Part shown: positions 42,101 to 54,461 of the stretch, piece by piece
Layout of the letters: each line of letters opens with the position of its first letter
Position numbering within the stretch: the first letter of the stretch is position 1
Assembly (NCBI GenBank): GCA_958009055.1
Contig: OY253658.1
Span: 310,001-374,000 of the forward strand
Direction: 5' to 3'
Source: Choricystis sp. odSpoLacu1
Lineage: Eukaryota > Chlorophyta > Trebouxiophyceae
Length of the DNA: 64,000 nucleotides
Translations under genes and position numbers: made by a program
The notes under the pieces: generated by a model
Told to the model about the DNA's origin: nothing
What the model saw: the letters and a program-made list of their open reading frames with translations, nothing else
Databases searched by the model: none

Positions 42101-45100
42101 CGCGTGCGCTCCGTCGCCCTCAACCCGGCCGCCCTGGCGGCGGTGGTTGAGGGTGACGCTGACGCCTGCCACGAGGTGGATGTCTTTGTCGATGCCGCCC
42201 TGGGGGCCGCGTCGGCCGCCGCGGCCGCAGGCGCCGGCGTCGTCGCGTCCCCCGCCGCGCGCGCGGCGCCGACGCACACCACCCACCGCCTGGACGTGCG
42301 CTTTGTGCCGTACGGGGAGACTGTCGTGGAGGCTCCCACCGCCGAAACCGAAGTCACGGACGCGGTGGAGGTGGCGATGCAGTCGATTCCTGCGGGGTTC
42401 ACGGTGCTGGAGATCCTGGCTGCAGGCGACAATGACGCCCCCGCCGCCGCCGACGACTCCACCACCACCGCCTGCCCTCCGCCCTCCGCCCTGGCCGCCA
42501 TCGCGCTGCCTCGCTTCGACTACGACGGCATGAAGGAGATGCTGCGCACCGCGATCGCGCACCCCGAGACCAGGGCGGGCGCGGCGGCCGCGCTCGCGGC
42601 GGCGGTCGTCGCGGCGGGGGGCGCCGAGTACGCGCCCCCGCCCGCTTTGATGGCGTGGGATGCGTGGAGTGTGGCCGGCGACGGCGATGCCCCTGCCGAC
42701 CTGGGCGCCGGGTTTGACGTGGTGCTGCTGGGCTGGGGCCAAGTCTCGGCCGCTGCCCCGCCCACCCTGGCCCACGTGCTGGCCGTCTCCGTGGCGGAGG
42801 GTGGCTTTGTGCTGGCCACGGAGCCGGCGCTGGGCGGTGCCGATGGCGTGGCTGCTGTCAAGAGCGCGCTGGAGGCGGCGGGCCTGGCCGAAGTCGCGAC
42901 GCGCGTCGACACGGACCGCGCGTCCGGCCTCTTCCTCTTCCGCCGCCCGCCGCCCACGCCTGCGGCCGCCCCCACCCTCATCCAGGGCCCCACCGTGTCT
43001 GCCGAGGAAGCGACTGCGGGCGCCTTCCTGTACGCGCTGCGTGGCGGCATGGCGCGCGCCGGTGCGCAGAGAACGCGCGCCTACATTCTCGGCACTGCGG
43101 CCGACGCCCCGGGCGCCTTTGGCCTGTGGTCCTCCTCCCGCGCGGAGCCGGGGGGGGACGCCCTGCGCGTCGCGTACGACGAGCTGGCTGATGAAGGGGG
43201 CGTGTTTGCCGACGCGAGCCTGGCGACCGGCCGCGCCGCCGCGCTGGCCGCCGACGCGGCCCGCCTGGACCTGGCCGTCACCATTCGCTCCACTGGCGGC
43301 GCCCTGGGCACGTACGTCATGACGCCCGTGCCGTTTGAGGCGCCCATGCCCGCGCCCGCTGGCGCGCGCGTGGTGGCGACGGTGGGTGCGGCCCCCGGCG
43401 CTGACGCGGCCGCGCCGCGCGCGCGCTGGGTGGCGGCCCCCGCCTTGGTGGCTGACGCGGACGCTGTCGTTGTCACTGTGCACGTTGCCCTGCTGGACGC
43501 GGCCGACGCGGCTGCTGCCGTCGCGCCGCGCGGCGCGGCCGCGGATGAGCGTGGGCTGGGCGCGGCTTTCGCTGGCCGCGTCGCGGTCGCCACCCCCACC
43601 CTGCCCGCCGGCACCCCCGTCGTCGGCATCGTGCCGCGCGGTGCCGCGGGTGACGGGGCCGCCGCCACCGCGGTGGCTGCGCCTGCCTCCGCGGTGTGGG
43701 AGGTGCCCGCGTCGTGGCCGGCTGCTGCCGCCGCCACCGTCGCTGCCCCCTTTGCCGCCGCGTACGCCGCCGTCATCGACCGCGCCTCCATCGCGGCCGG
43801 CGACGCCGTGCTCATCGTGGGCGCGGACGCGCCCGCAGGCGCCGCCGCCGCCCGCGTGGCGGCTGCTGCCGGCGCGGCCGTCTTTGCCGCCGTGCGCGAC
43901 GGCGACGCGGCGGCCGCCGCGCTCGCGGCCGCCCCCTGCCTCGACCCCGACCGCCTGCTCGTCACCGCCCTCCTGTCCTCCGTGGACGCGCTCACCTCGT
44001 TCGTGCTGCGGGAGACGGGGGGCGAGGGCGTGGCGTTGGTGGCGATTGCTGACGGTGCTGCCGCTGCCGCGGGCTGCGCCGCCGCGTCGGTCGCGTTGGG
44101 ACGGCGTCGTCGTCGCGCTGGGCCCCCTGCCGCCGTCCGTCGCGGCGGCCGCCGCCTCGGCTGCCGCGTCCCGCGGCGCCGGCTACGCCACCCTCACCCC
44201 GGACGCGCTTGTCGGGGGCGCGGGCGCGCGCGGCGCCGCGCGCGCGGCGCGCATACACGCGCTCGTCGCCGCCGGCATCGCCGACGGTGTTGTCACCCCC
44301 CTCCCCGCCGCCGTGCGCGCGTCGACCGATTTGGTGGACGCGCTGGCGGATGCCGCGGACGCGGGGGCGTCCGTGGTGGTGGTGGCGGAGGAAGGGAAGG
44401 GCGGCGCGGCCGCGCCGCCTCCCCTCGTGACCCCCACCTTCGTCGCCGACCCGGCCGACACCTACCTCGTCACCGGCGGCGTCGGCGGCTTCGGCATGGA
44501 GCTGGCCGCCTGGCTGGCGGACGCGGGCGCGACGTGCCTCGTCCTGTCCTCCAGGCGCGGCCTGCGCACGGGGGAGCAGGCGGCTGTGGTCGCGGCCCTG
44601 CGCGCGCGCGGCGTCGACGTCATCGTGTCGACCAAAGACGTCGGCACAGCCGCCGGCGCGGCCGCCCTCGTCGACGAATCGCACACGCCCGCCGCCCCCC
44701 TGGTGGGCGTGTTCCACCTGGCCATGGTGCTGGACGACCGCATGCTGCCCAACCACGATGGCGCGTCGTGGGTCAAGTGTGTCAAACCCAAGGCCGCGGG
44801 CGCGTGGCACCTGGACGCCGCCCTGCGTGCATCTGGCGCCCCCGTCCGCCACTTTGTCATGTGGTCCTCCATCGTGGCGCACGAGGGCGGCCCCGGCCAG
44901 TCCAACTACGCGTTCTCCAACAACGCGCTCGACTCGCTCGCTCGCTCGCGCGCCGCGCGCGGCGAGCCCGCCCTCGCCATCCAGTGGGGCCGCATCGGGG
45001 ACGTGGGCGTCGTCGTGGAACACCTGTCCGGCGACAACGAGGTGCAGCTGCGCATGATGTCGTCCATTTTGGCGCCGATGCCGATCGTGGACTGCCTGGC

Positions 45101-45428
45101 GGTGTTGGGTGAGGTCATGGCGGACCGCGCGACGCCCCCCCCCCCCCCCGTCGTCCAGTTGCGCGCCCTCAACGCCCTGCGCCGTGGCGCTGACGGCGGT
45201 GACGCCGCCGGTGGCGCCTCTGGCGCTGGCTCCCTGGTGGCCGCTGTGCTGGATGTGCTGGGCGCCGCCGACGGGAGTGTCCCGGAACATGAGACCCTGG
45301 GCGCGATGGGCGTCGACTCGATTCAATCAGTGGAGGTCCGCTCCCGCGTGCAGCGCGCCCTCGGCCGTCCCTTCCCGCTGGACGAGGTGGCGGGCCTGAC
45401 GGTGGCCAAGCTGAGGGAGCTCAAGTGA
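39159..45428 (+). CDS. Animal-FASN-like type I fatty acid/polyketide synthase (KS-MAT-DH-psiMT-ER-KR-ACP), internally deleted as assembled
   Basis: Exons 39159-39332, 39942-40170, then from 40276. KS: VDIVGLGCRFPESGSPAEFW, DPQLRKLLEVTAEAWVDAGI and active-site Cys in DTACSAAATAF. After EGVAAIVLPS (stop 40596-40598) the sequence jumps to the end of MAT: GVAYHSPALKTLAG (catalytic-type His), RPVLFTDAVAAVPDGALLLE. The KS histidines and MAT Ser are missing. DH: AAHTVDDAPCLPASVLLGAA and LDGLLQLAAL. A pseudo-methyltransferase follows (FTVLEILAAGDND, FVLATEPALGG). ER: VWEVPASW, then GADAPAGAAAA where NADPH enzymes have GGVG. KR: YLVTGGVGGFGMELAAWL, GPGQSNYAFSNNALDSL, IQWGRIGDVGVVVEHLS. ACP: LGAMGVDSIQSVEVRSR; no thioesterase. 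Frames switch at C10 (41618-41627) and near 44095. KR and the domain order resemble vertebrate FASN more than modular algal PKS. The product is unknown. Confidence 0.8.
39333..39941 (+). other. Long first intron of the megasynthase
   Basis: At 609 nt this is the largest intron in the window. It has a GTGAGG donor and CTTCAG acceptor, and KS coding resumes in phase on the far side. Its sequence is complex rather than repetitive, but no KS-like reading was found in it, so it does not hold the missing KS/MAT part. Confidence 0.7.
40578..40606. repeat. Direct and inverted short repeats at the KS/MAT join
   Basis: GCCATCGTG occurs twice (40578-40586 and 40589-40597). The second copy overlaps a 7-bp inverted repeat CATCGTG-AG-CACGATG (40591-40606). 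The protein reading jumps from mid-KS to late MAT exactly here, which is what a slippage deletion or assembly collapse would leave. Confidence 0.75.
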
Positions 45429-46118
45429 AGTTGGGTGGAGAGAGAGAGAGAGAGTGGAGAGAGAGTGCAGAGAGAGTGGAGAGAGAGACGCGCCCCCCCC
45501 CCCCCCCCCCCCCCACGTGGTTGGACCCCCCCTCCCCCCCTTCCCCTATTTTTTCATTCATTTTGGGCGCGCGCCATCTATTTTTATATTTTCGTTCCCT
45601 GGTTTGAAGCAAAAGTGGCGGCCGCCCGCGATTTGATGCGCGATTGATGCGGCCCGCCACCCGTCTTTCACGTCCCCCCCCTATCCCCCCGGCCCATTCC
45701 CCCCCCCCCCCCCCACAAATCCCTGCCTGACCGACCATGCGCAGAACTTCATTCTGCATGCATGCGGTGCGCAGTGCGATACTTTTGGCGAGAGAGAGAG
45801 AGAGAGAGAGAGAGGATGAGAAAAAAGTGGGCCGAAGACAAAAGCCGCACACGGGTGGGAGCCGGACTTGTTGTTGGCGGACCGTGTTTTTGTTTGTTGA
45901 GTTTATTGTAAACCAGCGACAAACGTGTCCGACGCAGGGGGTCTCTGCAGGCACACACAAAAAACCAAGGGTGGCGGAGAGGGAGAGACCGCGTCCGCGA
46001 CACCACGAGAGAAAATCAGCGTGCCGGGCTGTCGTCGAAAACACTTTTTCGGCGTTCTGTTCTCGCCCGGAAGCCGACTCTCGCCCCTTTGCTACCCCCC
46101 TCCCTCTACACCCCCACA
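45429..46118. other. Megasynthase-KCS intergenic region, low complexity
   Basis: This interval contains GA repeats (45439-45489, 45790-45813), long C tracts (around 45488-45513 and 45700-45714) and A/T-richer stretches. I found no convincing coding exon. If KCS has upstream exons for its membrane helices they should be here, but none is recognisable. Confidence 0.5.
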
Positions 46119-47949
46119 ATGCCGGTCTACCTGGTCGACCACTCGGCTTTCCGCCCCCCCCCCCCTGCACAACGTCAACTCGTTTGAAATGGCGGACAAG
46201 GGGGAAGCCATCTTCAAGACCCAGGAAAAGTGCCCCTTCCTGGACAACTTCCCTGTGGTGAGTGTGGTGGCGGAGGAGAGCAGCGTGTGCCTGGAGCCGT
46301 GAATGGGGGGAGGAGGGAGGAGTGGCGGCAGAATGGGGGCAGAGAAAGCGTCGCTAGTGCGTCAAGACGGGCGAGCCTCCGCCGCCGCCTGGCGGTTGAC
46401 GTAGCTTCCCGGCGTCGCATGCCCTCCCACCCATGTGAGGGCACGCACACTGTGTTGGGCGTGTGTTGGCACGGGTGGAGGCGCGTTCGCGGCGGCCGCG
46501 CGCGGGCGGCCACAAGGAAGGGCGCCGCGTCGGGGAGCGCTAGCCGCGAGCGTGCTGTCGTTTTTCGCCACCACTCAACCAACCCTTCTTCTCTCCCTCT
46601 CCACAGTACAACACCCCCTCCTTCTACACCTTCATGCGCCGCCAGGCCGGCACCGTGGGCTCCACGTCCGGACACCTGCCCCCCAACCTGACGGGGTTGA
46701 TGCGGGAAAGCCCCGCGCCCGCGATCGACAATTCATACACCGCCGCCATCGTGGAAGCGCGCATGATGCTCTTCTCCCCCGTGCGCCAGCTCATCGCCCA
46801 AACTGGGATCGACCCCAGGCGCGACATCGACATTGTGGTCACCGTGTGCACCGTGTTCAACCCGGTGCCGTCCATGGCGAGCATGATCGTCAACGAGTTC
46901 AGTCTGCGCCGCGATGTCAAAACCTACCACCTGGGCGGCATGGCCTGCTCCGCGGGCGCGGTGGCGGTCGGCCTCATCCAGGACCTGCTCAAAGCCACAC
47001 CCCCAACGCCAACGCCTTGCTGGTGACACACGAGAACGCGACGGCGGGGTCGTACATGGGGCGCCACGTCGAGTTTCTCGGCGTCGTCGGCCTCATGCGC
47101 CAGGGGTCGGCCGCCATGCTCTTCTCCAACAAGCGGGCCATGGCCAAGCGCGCCAAGTATCGGCTGCAGCACCATGTGCGCGTCCACGTGGGCGCCGACG
47201 GGGCCGCGTTTTCTTGCATGGGGCGCGCGGACGATGGCGACGGCGTGCCGGGCGTGTTCTTCAACAACGACGTCCCCCGCTGCGCCATGAAGGCGGTGAC
47301 GGCGGCGATCACGCGCATCGCGCCCAAGATTCTGACGCCGCGCCAGATGCTGGCCGCCATCAAGCACGAGCTGAAGCGGCGCAAGCATCCCGACATGCCG
47401 CCCTACGCCCCCACCTTCTCCGACTGCGTCGACCACTTTGCTCTCCACCCTGGGATCCACGCCATGCTGAAAGGGTTCATGAAGGGCCTGAAGATTGAGC
47501 CGAGCAAGATGATGCCCTCGTTTGCCGCGCTGCGTGACTATGCCAACACGTCCTCGTCATCCACGTGGTATGTGATGGGCTACATCGAAGCCATCGACGG
47601 CGTCAAAAAAGGGGACACCGTCATGCAGCTGGGGGTGGGGGCGGGCGTCAAGTGTGGCGTGAATGTGTACAAAGCGTTGCGCTCGTTCAAGACCGACCAC
47701 CCGTCGTGGGCGCACTTGGGGGGCGTGCCCGTGACGGAGGCCGACCTGCCGCTGCCCCTGCACGGCCGGCTGGCTCGGCCGGACGAGGAGGCCGGGGCGT
47801 CTGCGCCGGCGGCGGCGGCGCCTGCTGATGGTGACGTGATGGCGGAATCGGTCGAACTGGCGGCCGCGACGGGCAACAAGCTCGAGGGGCTGCTGCAGGG
47901 GCCGTCCCGCACGGCCCAGGTGTTGGCCGCGATGGCGAGGGAGGAGTGA
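46119..47949 (+). CDS. KCS: FAE1-type 3-ketoacyl-CoA synthase (very-long-chain fatty acid elongation)
   Basis: The start MPVYLVDHSAFRPP matches the VYLVDFACYKPP block that normally follows two N-terminal membrane helices; those helices are not visible here. Frame breaks occur at a C12 run (46154-46165) and a C5 run (47000-47004). Exon 1 ends at 46257, and exon 2 begins at 46607 (YNTPSFYTFMRRQAG). Catalytic Cys lies in YHLGGMACSAGAVAVGL; His in HHVRVHVGADG; the second His region is FALHPGIHAML; Asn in DYANTSSSSTWYVMGYIEA; the Gly-rich loop is LGVGAGVKCGVNVYKALR. These match plant and algal KCS, which condense acyl-CoA with malonyl-CoA as the first step of ER elongation. It lies about 690 bp downstream of, and on the same strand as, the megasynthase. 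Confidence 0.87.
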
Positions 47950-48236
47950 GAGGGTGTTGTGAGACTGAAAAAGCGACTCGTATTCTGGGCGAGAAAATAA
48001 AAAAGAGTTTCTTTCATTTTGTTGTAACACATTTTTTTTTTGAAGGATAAAAAGTTTGTCTCTCCCCTCTCTCTGCGCGGCGCCCCACACACAGCCACCC
48101 GCCTTGCTCACACAGCTCCATCAGAGGCTGGCACACAAGATGGGCGTGTGTGGCGGGGCGCGTGATGCGCCCGCCGTGTTTGGTGAAAAAAAAGGGAAGC
48201 AAAAAAGAAAAGTGTTGTCATGAATCCATGTTCCGT

Positions 48237-50115
<1,879 letters not shown>

Positions 50116-50340
50116 GGTTAGGGTGTGTGTGTGTGTGCGTGTGCGTGTGTGTGGAGTGCGTGTGAGAGGGAGAGGGTGGGGAGTTGTCTCGGTTAGAGGC
50201 CAGCGAGGAGACCAAGAACGAGACGAAGAGGAGTGACGACGAGCGAGCATTTTTCTTCGCTCACAGCCGTCGGCTGCTCTCTCCTGCATTGGCACAGCCG
50301 ACGCCGGCTGGTGTCCTTACACGCCTCTCCCTGTCGCCCC

Positions 50341-52898
50341 ATGGTCACCCCCACCCCAACTCCCACCCTGGAGTATGCCACCGCGGGCGCCAACCTGACC
50401 TCCGGCAGCGCGGCTTGGGCGGCGGGGGGCGTGCTGGCGTACGCGGCGGGGCCGACCGTCGTGCTGTATGATACAGAGGTTTGTGCGAGAGTGGTTGTTG
50501 GTTGTGTGTGTAGCGGGGCGACGAGGCAAATCTCGATCAAACGTCCTCCCTCACCTCTCCCCCAACCCCTTCACAGGCCTGCCGCACTCTGGCCACGCTG
50601 CACGGCGCCACCGCCCGCGTCAACTGCGTGGCTGTGGCCCCCGACACGACGGCCGTGGCGGCCGGCACCGCGGCGGGAGAGGTGCTGGTGTGGCGCCTGG
50701 GGAGTGACGACACCGCGGCAGCATGCGCGTCGACCACCGTCGATGGACGCCACCCCGTCGTCGCCCTGGCCTGGCACGCCGACACACTGGCCGCGGCCGC
50801 GGGGGACGGAGTGACGGTGTGGCGAGCGCAGGACGCTTCGCTGATGCCGCGACCGGCCATCATGTTGGGGCGCGCGCGGCGCGCGCACGCGGTCGCGCTT
50901 GGACGCGGCGCACACGCCAACGCCCTGGTGCTGGCCCTGGGCCACGTCGACGGCAGCGTGTCGGTGTGGCTGGCGGGAGGCGATGACACCACCTTTGAGT
51001 GTGCCGCCGTGGCGTCGGGGCATGGCGACTGGGTGCGTGGCGTCGCGTTGACGCCCGTCGACACGGAAACCACCACCACCACCGCCACCGCCTCCTTCCT
51101 GCTGGCCACCGCGTCCAACGACGGCACCGCCCGCGTGTGGACGCTGGACACGCCCCCTCGCACGCCTCCCGCCCCCGCCCCCGGCAGCGGGGCCGCCCTG
51201 GATGCCGCCATCACGGCACTCGCAGCCCCCCCGCGCGCCGCGGCCGCCGCGCTCGCGCCCGTTGCCGTGCTGTCGGGGCATGGCGACTGGGTGACCGCTG
51301 TGGCGTGGGCCCCTGGGCCCGCCCCCTTGCTGCTGACCACGTCGGCCGACCGGTCGGTGCGGCTGTGGGCGCCAGTGCAGGAGGCAGGCAACACAGACGC
51401 GGGCGCGCCCGTCTGGCTGGACGTCGCCGCCGTCGGCGACGCTGGCGTGGCCGCCGTGGGCTATGTGTCGGGCTCGTTTTCAGGCGGCGGTGACGGCATG
51501 GCGGCGGTGGGCCCCGGCGGCGCGGTGCACGTGTGGCGGCTGCGACAGGGCGGGGGCGACAGCGACGCCGCGCGCTGGGTGGCAGACCCGGCTGCAGGCG
51601 GCCACGCGGGCGCCGTCGTGGACGTCGCCTGGATTGGACACGACGGCACGTCCCTGCTGACCGCGTCCACCGACATGACGGCCAGGCTGCACGCGCGCGT
51701 GGCGGCGGCAGGCAGGATGGATGGTGGCGCCGCGCCGTGCTGGTGTGAAGCTGGGCGCCCCCAGGTGCACGGCCACCCGCTGGCGGCGGTGGCCGCCCTG
51801 CCGACCACCCTCATCTACGCGTCCGCCTCTGAAGAAAAAGTGGTGCGCGTGTTTGCTGCCCCCGCCGCCGTGGTGGAGTCGCTGGCGCTGGCGGCGGGTG
51901 CCGACGCGGCGGCAGCGGCCGCCGCGGGCGCGGCCGCGCCCGCCGGCGCGTACGGCGCGGCCGTGCCCGCGCTCGGCCTGTCTAACAGAGCGTTGCACGG
52001 GCCTGCAGGAGGCGACGAGGAGGCGGCGCAGGGGGATGCAGGCCAGTATGGGGAAACCGCAGACGCGCTGCCGCCCGCCGCGCCCGCCGCGTTCTCGGGC
52101 CGCCCCCCCCACGCCCACCTGGCCGCCGCCACGCTGTGGCCTGAAACCGCCAAACTGTATGGTCACGGCAGCGAGGTGGTGGCCCTGGCGGCGGCGCCGG
52201 CAGGGGACGTCGTCGCGTCGGCGGCCGACGCGCGGTCGGTGCGCCACGCGGCGGTGAGGCTGTGGTCCCCCGCCGCGGCCTGGGCGGCTGCTGCTTCCCC
52301 CATCGAAACGCACACGCTGACGGTGACGGGGCTGGCGTGGTCGCCAGATGGGGGCCAGCTGTTGACCGTGTCTCGCGACCGGTCGTGGGCGGTGGTGAGT
52401 GTGGACCGCTCAGACGGCGCCCCTCTCTCCATCACCCCCGTCGCCCACCGCGCCGCCGCCCACGCGCGCGCCCTGACCGCGGGCGCGTGGACGGCGTGCG
52501 GGCGGGGAGTGGTGACGGCGGGGCGGGACGGCAGCGTGAAGGTGTGGTGGGTGGAGGAGGAGGGCAGTGACGCTCCTGCCTTTGAGCTGCCCCTGGCCGA
52601 CGGCGGCGCCACCGTCACCGCGCTGGCGACCCGGCCCGGCGGCCAGGGCGACACCGCCACCACCACCACCCTGCTGGCGGTCGGCAGCGGGGCCGGCGGC
52701 GTGCAGTTGTGGCGGGTGGCGCTCAACGCTCCCCCAACCCTCCTGTGGGCCGCTCCCCCCGCCGACGCTCACGCTGGCCCCGTGCACCGCCTGGCGTTTG
52801 CGCCCACGACCGCGGACGCGGTGTGGGGGGACGGGTGCGGCCGCCTGGCCAGTGGGGGTGCGGATGGTGCGGTGAGGGTGTGGAGGGTGGAGGTGTGA
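50341..52898 (+). CDS. ELP2: Elongator complex protein 2 (WD40)
   Basis: Two exons: 50341-50478 and 50577-52898 (GTTTGT donor, CACAG acceptor, phase 0), about 820 residues, normal ELP2 size. Two WD40 propellers are visible as HGDWV and VWxL repeats: LSGHGDWVTAVAWAPG, SADRSVRLWAPV, AGAVVDVAWIGHDGTSLLTA. ELP2-specific blocks are GRPQVHGHPLAAVAAL, SASEEKVVRVFAAP, VPALGLSNRAL, LWPETAKLYGHGSEVVALAA and HTLTVTGLAWSPDG then LLTVSRDRSWAVVS. Elongator adds carboxymethyl-type groups to wobble uridine of tRNAs. Identity is firm. Confidence 0.94.
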
Positions 52899-53087
52899 AA
52901 CGAAAAAAACGTTTTTATGTTGTTTAACAAAGCAGGTTATCCCCCCCAGTCGCGCACAACCGGGATGTTTTTGACGAGGAGCGCCGTTTTATGGAGGCAA
53001 CGTTTTATCGAAGGAAGAGAGGAAGCGAGACCAAAAAAGGGTCGTCGAAAAACCCTAACCCTCCCATAAACACTCCCCGCACTCATC

Positions 53088-53437
53088 CTAACTTTTCCTG
53101 ATTGGATTCATCACCACGTTTTTGGCGCCCGACTGGCGCGGCATGTCGTTCAGCCGCGCCTCCGTCTCGGCCGACCAGCGCGGCGCCAGGGTTGGCATCT
53201 CGTGCTTGCGGCGGCCGCCCAGCAGGGCTGGCTGGCTGTTGAGGCAGAGGCCGGCACCAGCAAAGGCGGCGACTGTGTGTGTGGGGGGAGGAAGGGAGGG
53301 TGTGTGTGTGTGTGGGCGGGGCGGAAGGAGGATTGCGGCGTTGGTTGACCTCGCGTGCTCGCTGCCCTCTCCCCGCCCTCCCCCCGATACTCACGGATGC
53401 CGGGCGCAACGCGGGCAAAGGGAGCGAGGTAGGCCAT
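53088..53437 (-). CDS. Small single-helix protein, about 75 residues, unknown
   Basis: Exon 1 (53437-53395, MAYLAPFARVAPGI) ends at GTGAGT; exon 2 (53272-53088) follows CACACAG in phase. The joined product has one hydrophobic segment (ILAAFAGAGLCLNSQPALLG), then RRKHEMPTLAPRWSAETEAR and LNDMPRQSGAKNVVMNPIRK and ends in Ser. The size, a short N-terminus before one helix, and the basic tail resemble small subunits of mitochondrial respiratory complexes, but I cannot name it. It is head-to-head with the CCHC-WW gene (179 bp). Confidence 0.55.
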
Positions 53438-53616
53438 GCTGGAGTTTATGGGCGAGGGCGGCGGCGGCGGCGGGCGGCGGGCGGGCGGCGGTTGGTGAGA
53501 ACAAAAATCGCTTCGCAGAGTGTGAAACAAAACCGTCGCGATTTCGCGCTAGGAAAAAGGGGTTGCCCGCGCGCCGGCCCCCCCGCCGCCAGAGCAGCCC
53601 CGACCCCGGCCACGCC

Positions 53617-54269
53617 ATGGACGTCCACCACCGCCTGCGGCGCGACCCCACGTGGCACAAGGACGGCTGCAACTTGTGCGGCACGGTGAGTTTTTTGGGC
53701 GGTGGTGTTGTGACACGCAGCGCCTGCTGTGTTTGCCCGCCTGCCACTGGGTGGAAGGAGATGCCAACGCACAGCGTGACGCGTGATGAGAGAGAGTCGA
53801 GTGCGGCCTGCGCGGCGCGCGCGAGCAAAGAAAAAACTCCGATCCCTCACCCCCATCCACCCACACCCACACCCAGATCGGACACCAAGCCGCCACCTGC
53901 CCCAACGGCACCGTCAACTGGCGCGACAAGCTGGGCGACGACGCCTACCTGGACTATTTTAGCGTGGACCCGCCGTGCTTCCCCTCGGATGACGCGGCCA
54001 AGCGCCCCGTTGTCGACGTCGCCGCGATCGAGGCCGCCGCCCGGGCGTACGCGGAGGAGAGGGTGGCGTCGGGGGCGGCGGCCAAGGAGCCGATCCCGCC
54101 GGCGAGGAAGCCAAAGGTGGTGGTGGCGCCGGCGGGTGGGGCGGGCGGAGCCACGCCGCTGCCCGAGGGGTGGGCGCAAGCAGTCGATGCCAAGGGAAGG
54201 ACCTACTTCTGGAACCGGCGCAACAAGGCGCAGGTGACGTGGACGCGGCCGACGGCGCCGGCGCCGTGA
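53617..54269 (+). CDS. CCHC zinc-knuckle plus WW-domain protein
   Basis: Exon 1 (53617-53685) and exon 2 (53877-54269) join phase 0. The zinc knuckle spans the junction: CNLCGTIGHQAATCPNGTVN (C-x2-C-x4-H-x4-C). It is followed by WRDKLGDDAYLDYF. The C-terminus is a WW domain: LPEGWAQAVDAKGRTYFWN then KAQVTWTRP. An Ala-rich linker with Lys/Pro lies between. Similar small plant proteins are thought to act in RNA metabolism; the knuckle would bind RNA and WW would bind Pro-rich partners such as splicing factors. This assignment is architectural only. Confidence 0.75.
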
Positions 54270-54461
54270 GGGAGGGTTGCTCTTTGGGGGTTGGTTGTCC
54301 CCTCACTCCACGTTTTTTGTTTTTCGTGGTTTTTGTCCTTTAAATCCCGTCTCTTCAGCCCTAGCAAAAAACTCTGTCGCGCGTCTCTGTGTCGGGCAGA
54401 GGCCCACCGGCGTGCCAGGTAGGGGCAAGGGCGGGGCGGGCAGGGAAGAGCAGAGACCCAA

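Noticed and set aside
41717..43483. 588-residue open frame on - strand over the megasynthase
   Set aside because: His/Arg/Gly-rich shadow of the DH/pseudo-MT/ER coding strand; no domain.
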